Both the position numbers and the translations under genes were made by a program. A stretch of DNA of 36,904 nt. It comes from Gammaproteobacteria bacterium. Lineage in GTDB: Bacteria > Pseudomonadota > Gammaproteobacteria > Pseudomonadales > Pseudohongiellaceae. The stretch lies in assembly GCA_002730035.1 (NCBI GenBank), contig PBYU01000005.1, positions 1 to 36,904 on the forward strand. The letters run 5' to 3'. Every line of letters starts with the position of its first letter. The stretch's first letter is position 1. Under the pieces are notes generated by a model. The model made no database searches. It saw only the letters and a program-made list of their open reading frames with translations, and was not told the DNA's origin. Below, one piece after another: positions 34,792-36,904 of this stretch.

Positions 34792-35300
34792 GAACTATTG
34801 GTAAGCCGTTGCTGCCGATCGAGATCAATTCTCCACAGCTTCTGGCTGGACTGATCAAAATTTTCCCAGAGCTCAGCGTAAGTGAGACCGTCAGGACAGT
34901 GTACCGAATCGGGCAATAACTCCGCCAGTGGTCTTAACACGAATGCATTTTGGGTAATCTCCGCTCTGGGCAGAGAAATTCCACAAGCGCTTCCTGAGAC
35001 CTCACCGTAAGCCAGAATATCGATATCGATAGGTCGGGCAGAGAAACGGGGTTGTGAGCGATCCCGGCCCAGCGCGTCTTCCAAGGCCTTTAGATAGTCC
35101 ACTATGTACTGCAGATCTGCTTCGCAGTTGGTGACTGCAACCAGGTTGAGAAATTTATCACCGACGAATCCGATGGCTTCACTTTCATAGACGCTGGAGC
35201 AACGCAGGTCACTAAACTTTTCCTGCAAGGCCGTGACTGCGCTGTGAATATTGATATCAACATCAATATTACTGCCGAGACTCAAAGAGAGGATTGCCAA
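34788..35300 (-). CDS. folK: 6-hydroxymethyl-7,8-dihydropterin pyrophosphokinase
   Basis: Transfers pyrophosphate from ATP to hydroxymethyldihydropterin in folate synthesis, the step after FolB. 170 residues, typical length. Motifs are LSLGSNI at the N-terminus, YESEAIGF, FLNLVAV, the DRSQPRFSARPIDIDIL active-site run with two metal Asp residues, and FVLRPLAEL. It lies 30 bases downstream of folB on the same strand, and its 3' end overlaps the GST gene tail to tail by four bases. Confidence 0.95.
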   Translation of the reverse strand: MAILSLSLGSNIDVDINIHSAVTALQEKFSDLRCSSVYESEAIGFVGDKFLNLVAVTNCEADLQYIVDYLKALEDALGRDRSQPRFSARPIDIDILAYGEVSGSACGISLPRAEITQNAFVLRPLAELLPDSVHCPDGLTYAELWENFDQSSQKLWRIDLDRQQRLTNSS

Positions 35301-35330
35301 GGGATATATCCAGATCTTGTGTGGTTCACT

Positions 35331-35696
35331 TTAAGAGCTTGCCGATGACGCGCGTCGTTCGATAATAACACCCACATCTTTCGATCCGGTAACCGCTCCG
35401 GGTTTACCAAGACGCAGCTTCAGCCATTTCACGTCGAACTCTTCGAGCACTATTGCAGCAATGCGTTCCGCCAGCGTCTCTACCAGATAGAACTCGGATT
35501 TTTCAACAAAATCGATGAGTCGCTTGGCCACTGCCTTATAGTCGAGAGCCTGTTCGATATTGTCGGTGCTGGCCGCTGCACGAATGTCGGTTCCCATCTC
35601 GAGATCCAGACTGACCACCTGCCACTGATCTCTCTCCAAGTCGAAGATACCGATGATGGTTTTAATCTCCAGCTCGCGAATATAAACGATATCCAT
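35331..35696 (-). CDS. folB: Dihydroneopterin aldolase
   Basis: Cleaves dihydroneopterin to 6-hydroxymethyldihydropterin and glycolaldehyde in folate synthesis. 121 residues, full length. The N-terminus DIVYIRELEIKTIIGIFDLER contains the conserved Glu-Arg region. TDNIEQALDYKAVAKRL and LVETLAERIA include the binding Tyr and Glu, and the C-terminal LGKPGAVTGSKDVGVII carries the conserved Lys. It sits between tsaD (31 bases upstream) and folK. plsY, which lies near here in some relatives, is not present. Confidence 0.94.
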   Translation of the reverse strand: MDIVYIRELEIKTIIGIFDLERDQWQVVSLDLEMGTDIRAAASTDNIEQALDYKAVAKRLIDFVEKSEFYLVETLAERIAAIVLEEFDVKWLKLRLGKPGAVTGSKDVGVIIERRASSASS

Positions 35697-35727
35697 TGCA
35701 ATCCTTACCGGGTATTGAATCTATAAG

Positions 35728-36759
35728 TTAAGAAATCGCTGCTAACGATTCCAGGGACCAGCGGGGAAATGCGTCGATGGCGAGTGATTCAGTTTGACCC
35801 GCCAGCAATCGCTGACACCCCGCGTACGCAATCATGGCGCCGTTATCGGTACAGAATTTCGGTTGTGCGTAAAACAGTCGCGCATCAATTTTCTGCATGG
35901 CCGCCTGAAGCACCTCGCGCAACCGTGTATTAGCACTCACACCTCCGGCGGTGATCAGTGATTGTAATCCGGTTTGTTCGAGGGCCCGCCGGCACTTGAT
36001 TGCCAGGGTCGCGACGACGGCTTCCTCGAAGGCACGGGCAATATCCGCACGGGTCTGCCCATCCAGGCCGCCTTCGACTTCACTGTGCTCGATTATAGTA
36101 TTGCGCGCGAATGTCTTGAGCCCGCTGAAACTGAAATCGAGACCGGGGCGGTTGGTCATCGGTCGCGGGAATTCGAAGCGCCCCGCAGTTCCTGTCCGCG
36201 CCAGCTCCGCCACATGTGGTCCACCAGGATAAGGCAGTCCTAACATCTTGCCCACCTTGTCAAAGGCTTCACCTGCTGCGTCATCCAGCGACTCCCCCAG
36301 CAACTGGTATTGGCCAATACCCTCCACCCGCACCAGTTGGGTATGGCCACCAGATACCAACAGGGCGACAAACGAAAAGCTCGGCGGATCCGTTTCCAGC
36401 ATGGGAGCCAGCAGATGCCCCTCCATATGGTGCACTCCGATAGCCGGCACGTTCCAACCCATTGCCAGAGAGCGTCCGATAGTGGCTCCGACCAACAGAG
36501 CACCGATAAGGCCGGGACCGGCCGTATAGGCGACGCCTTCGATGTCGGAATTGGCAATGCCGGCTGCGCCGATGACCTGCTTCACCAACGGCAAGGTCTT
36601 GCGAATATGGTCTCGCGACGCCAGTTCCGGAATCACCCCGCCAAAATCGGCATGAATATCGACCTGGCTATACAGACAGTCCGCCAGGAGACCACGATCG
36701 CTGTCATAGACGGCTAATCCGGTCTCGTCACAGGAAGTTTCAATACCCAGTACTATCAA
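35728..36759 (-). CDS. tsaD: tRNA threonylcarbamoyladenosine (t6A) transferase subunit TsaD
   Basis: Catalytic subunit that, with TsaB and TsaE, moves threonylcarbamoyl to A37 of ANN-decoding tRNAs. 343 residues. The ASKHA fold is seen in [17 protein letters not shown], the metal ligands His111 and His115 in [22 protein letters not shown], and the late [13 protein letters not shown] and [13 protein letters not shown] motifs. All expected residues are present. In many gammaproteobacteria rpsU-dnaG-rpoD diverge from tsaD; no rpsU start is visible in the 145 bases before the window ends. Confidence 0.96.
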   Translation of the reverse strand: MIVLGIETSCDETGLAVYDSDRGLLADCLYSQVDIHADFGGVIPELASRDHIRKTLPLVKQVIGAAGIANSDIEGVAYTAGPGLIGALLVGATIGRSLAMGWNVPAIGVHHMEGHLLAPMLETDPPSFSFVALLVSGGHTQLVRVEGIGQYQLLGESLDDAAGEAFDKVGKMLGLPYPGGPHVAELARTGTAGRFEFPRPMTNRPGLDFSFSGLKTFARNTIIEHSEVEGGLDGQTRADIARAFEEAVVATLAIKCRRALEQTGLQSLITAGGVSANTRLREVLQAAMQKIDARLFYAQPKFCTDNGAMIAYAGCQRLLAGQTESLAIDAFPRWSLESLAAIS

Positions 36760-36904
36760 TGACTCAAGGAACCTCTGAACAAATTATGGCCACTCTCGCA
36801 TACAGCAAGAGTGGTCCGTCGTGTTGTACCGCCAGGCGTCGTGGGCTGGCAACGGCCGCGCCCTGACAGCTACGACAACGGACGCGACAAGCCCCGCTGC
36901 TCGA
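36760..36904. other. Window-edge region with hairpin and GC-rich tail
   Basis: No gene is supported. CCACTCT (36790-36796) pairs with AGAGTGG (36808-36814), extendable by two more pairs, just upstream of tsaD. From about 36830 the sequence is markedly richer in G+C than the rest of the window. AGGAACCTCTGAACAAATT (36768-36786) reminds me of insertion sequence terminal repeats, but I cannot verify this. rpsU would be expected divergent from tsaD and is not seen. Confidence 0.45.

Noticed and set aside
1-36904. A complete defence system, prophage, integron or secondary metabolite cluster
   Set aside because: Every long gene matches a housekeeping family and no integrase, complete transposase, toxin-antitoxin pair or nuclease cluster is seen.

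Overview
The window is 36.9 kb of chromosomal backbone from a gammaproteobacterium, moderately GC-rich by eye. The gene content and order point there: fabA-fabB, accB-accC-prmA, dusB-fis-purH-purD, coq7, an OsmC/YhfA protein next to crp, trpEGDC, amgK-murU-djlA, lptD-surA-pdxA-rsmA-apaH, cca, folK-folB-tsaD. Several of these blocks follow the Pseudomonas-type order (a comparison from memory). I cannot name a genus. I see no tRNA, rRNA, CRISPR array, prophage or complete insertion sequence.

Layout. 1-74 is a hexanucleotide tandem repeat cut by the window edge. 153-3291 (minus) is a GDP-mannose precursor operon, manC, a galU remnant, then manB. 3459-5760 (plus) holds fabA, fabB and a short periplasmic protein that is only the N-terminal domain of DsbD. 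5867-11127 (plus) runs aroQ, accB, accC, prmA and a zinc-ribbon/DUF3426 protein. 11241-16196 (plus) runs dusB, fis, purH, purD, coq7. An OsmC-family gene (minus) and crp (plus) diverge around 16.6-17.0 kb. 17722-24931 (minus) is a tightly packed series amgK, murU, djlA, rpe, trpE, trpG, trpD, trpC. 25173-34791 (plus) runs lptD, surA, pdxA, rsmA, an apaG relic, apaH, cca, a pteridine-reductase-like SDR and a GST. 34788-36759 (minus) is tsaD, folB, folK. The last 145 bases carry a hairpin and a GC-rich tail where rpsU would usually lie.

Functions. The genes cover unsaturated fatty acid synthesis and its malonyl-CoA supply, purine and tryptophan synthesis, peptidoglycan sugar recycling, LPS and outer membrane protein assembly, folate and PLP synthesis, ubiquinone synthesis, and tRNA/rRNA modification. 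No accessory or defence system is visible.

The unusual content is gene erosion inside this conserved backbone. galU has lost its middle and is joined out of frame to its own last codons. apaG survives only as two short motifs between rsmA and apaH. crp has an apparent 5-base near-duplication that breaks its frame near codon 30. The dsbD position upstream of aroQ holds only the alpha domain. I found the galU tail and the apaG relic by translating short stretches by hand; both rest on remembered family sequences and need an alignment. I did not find a convincing undescribed biological system.
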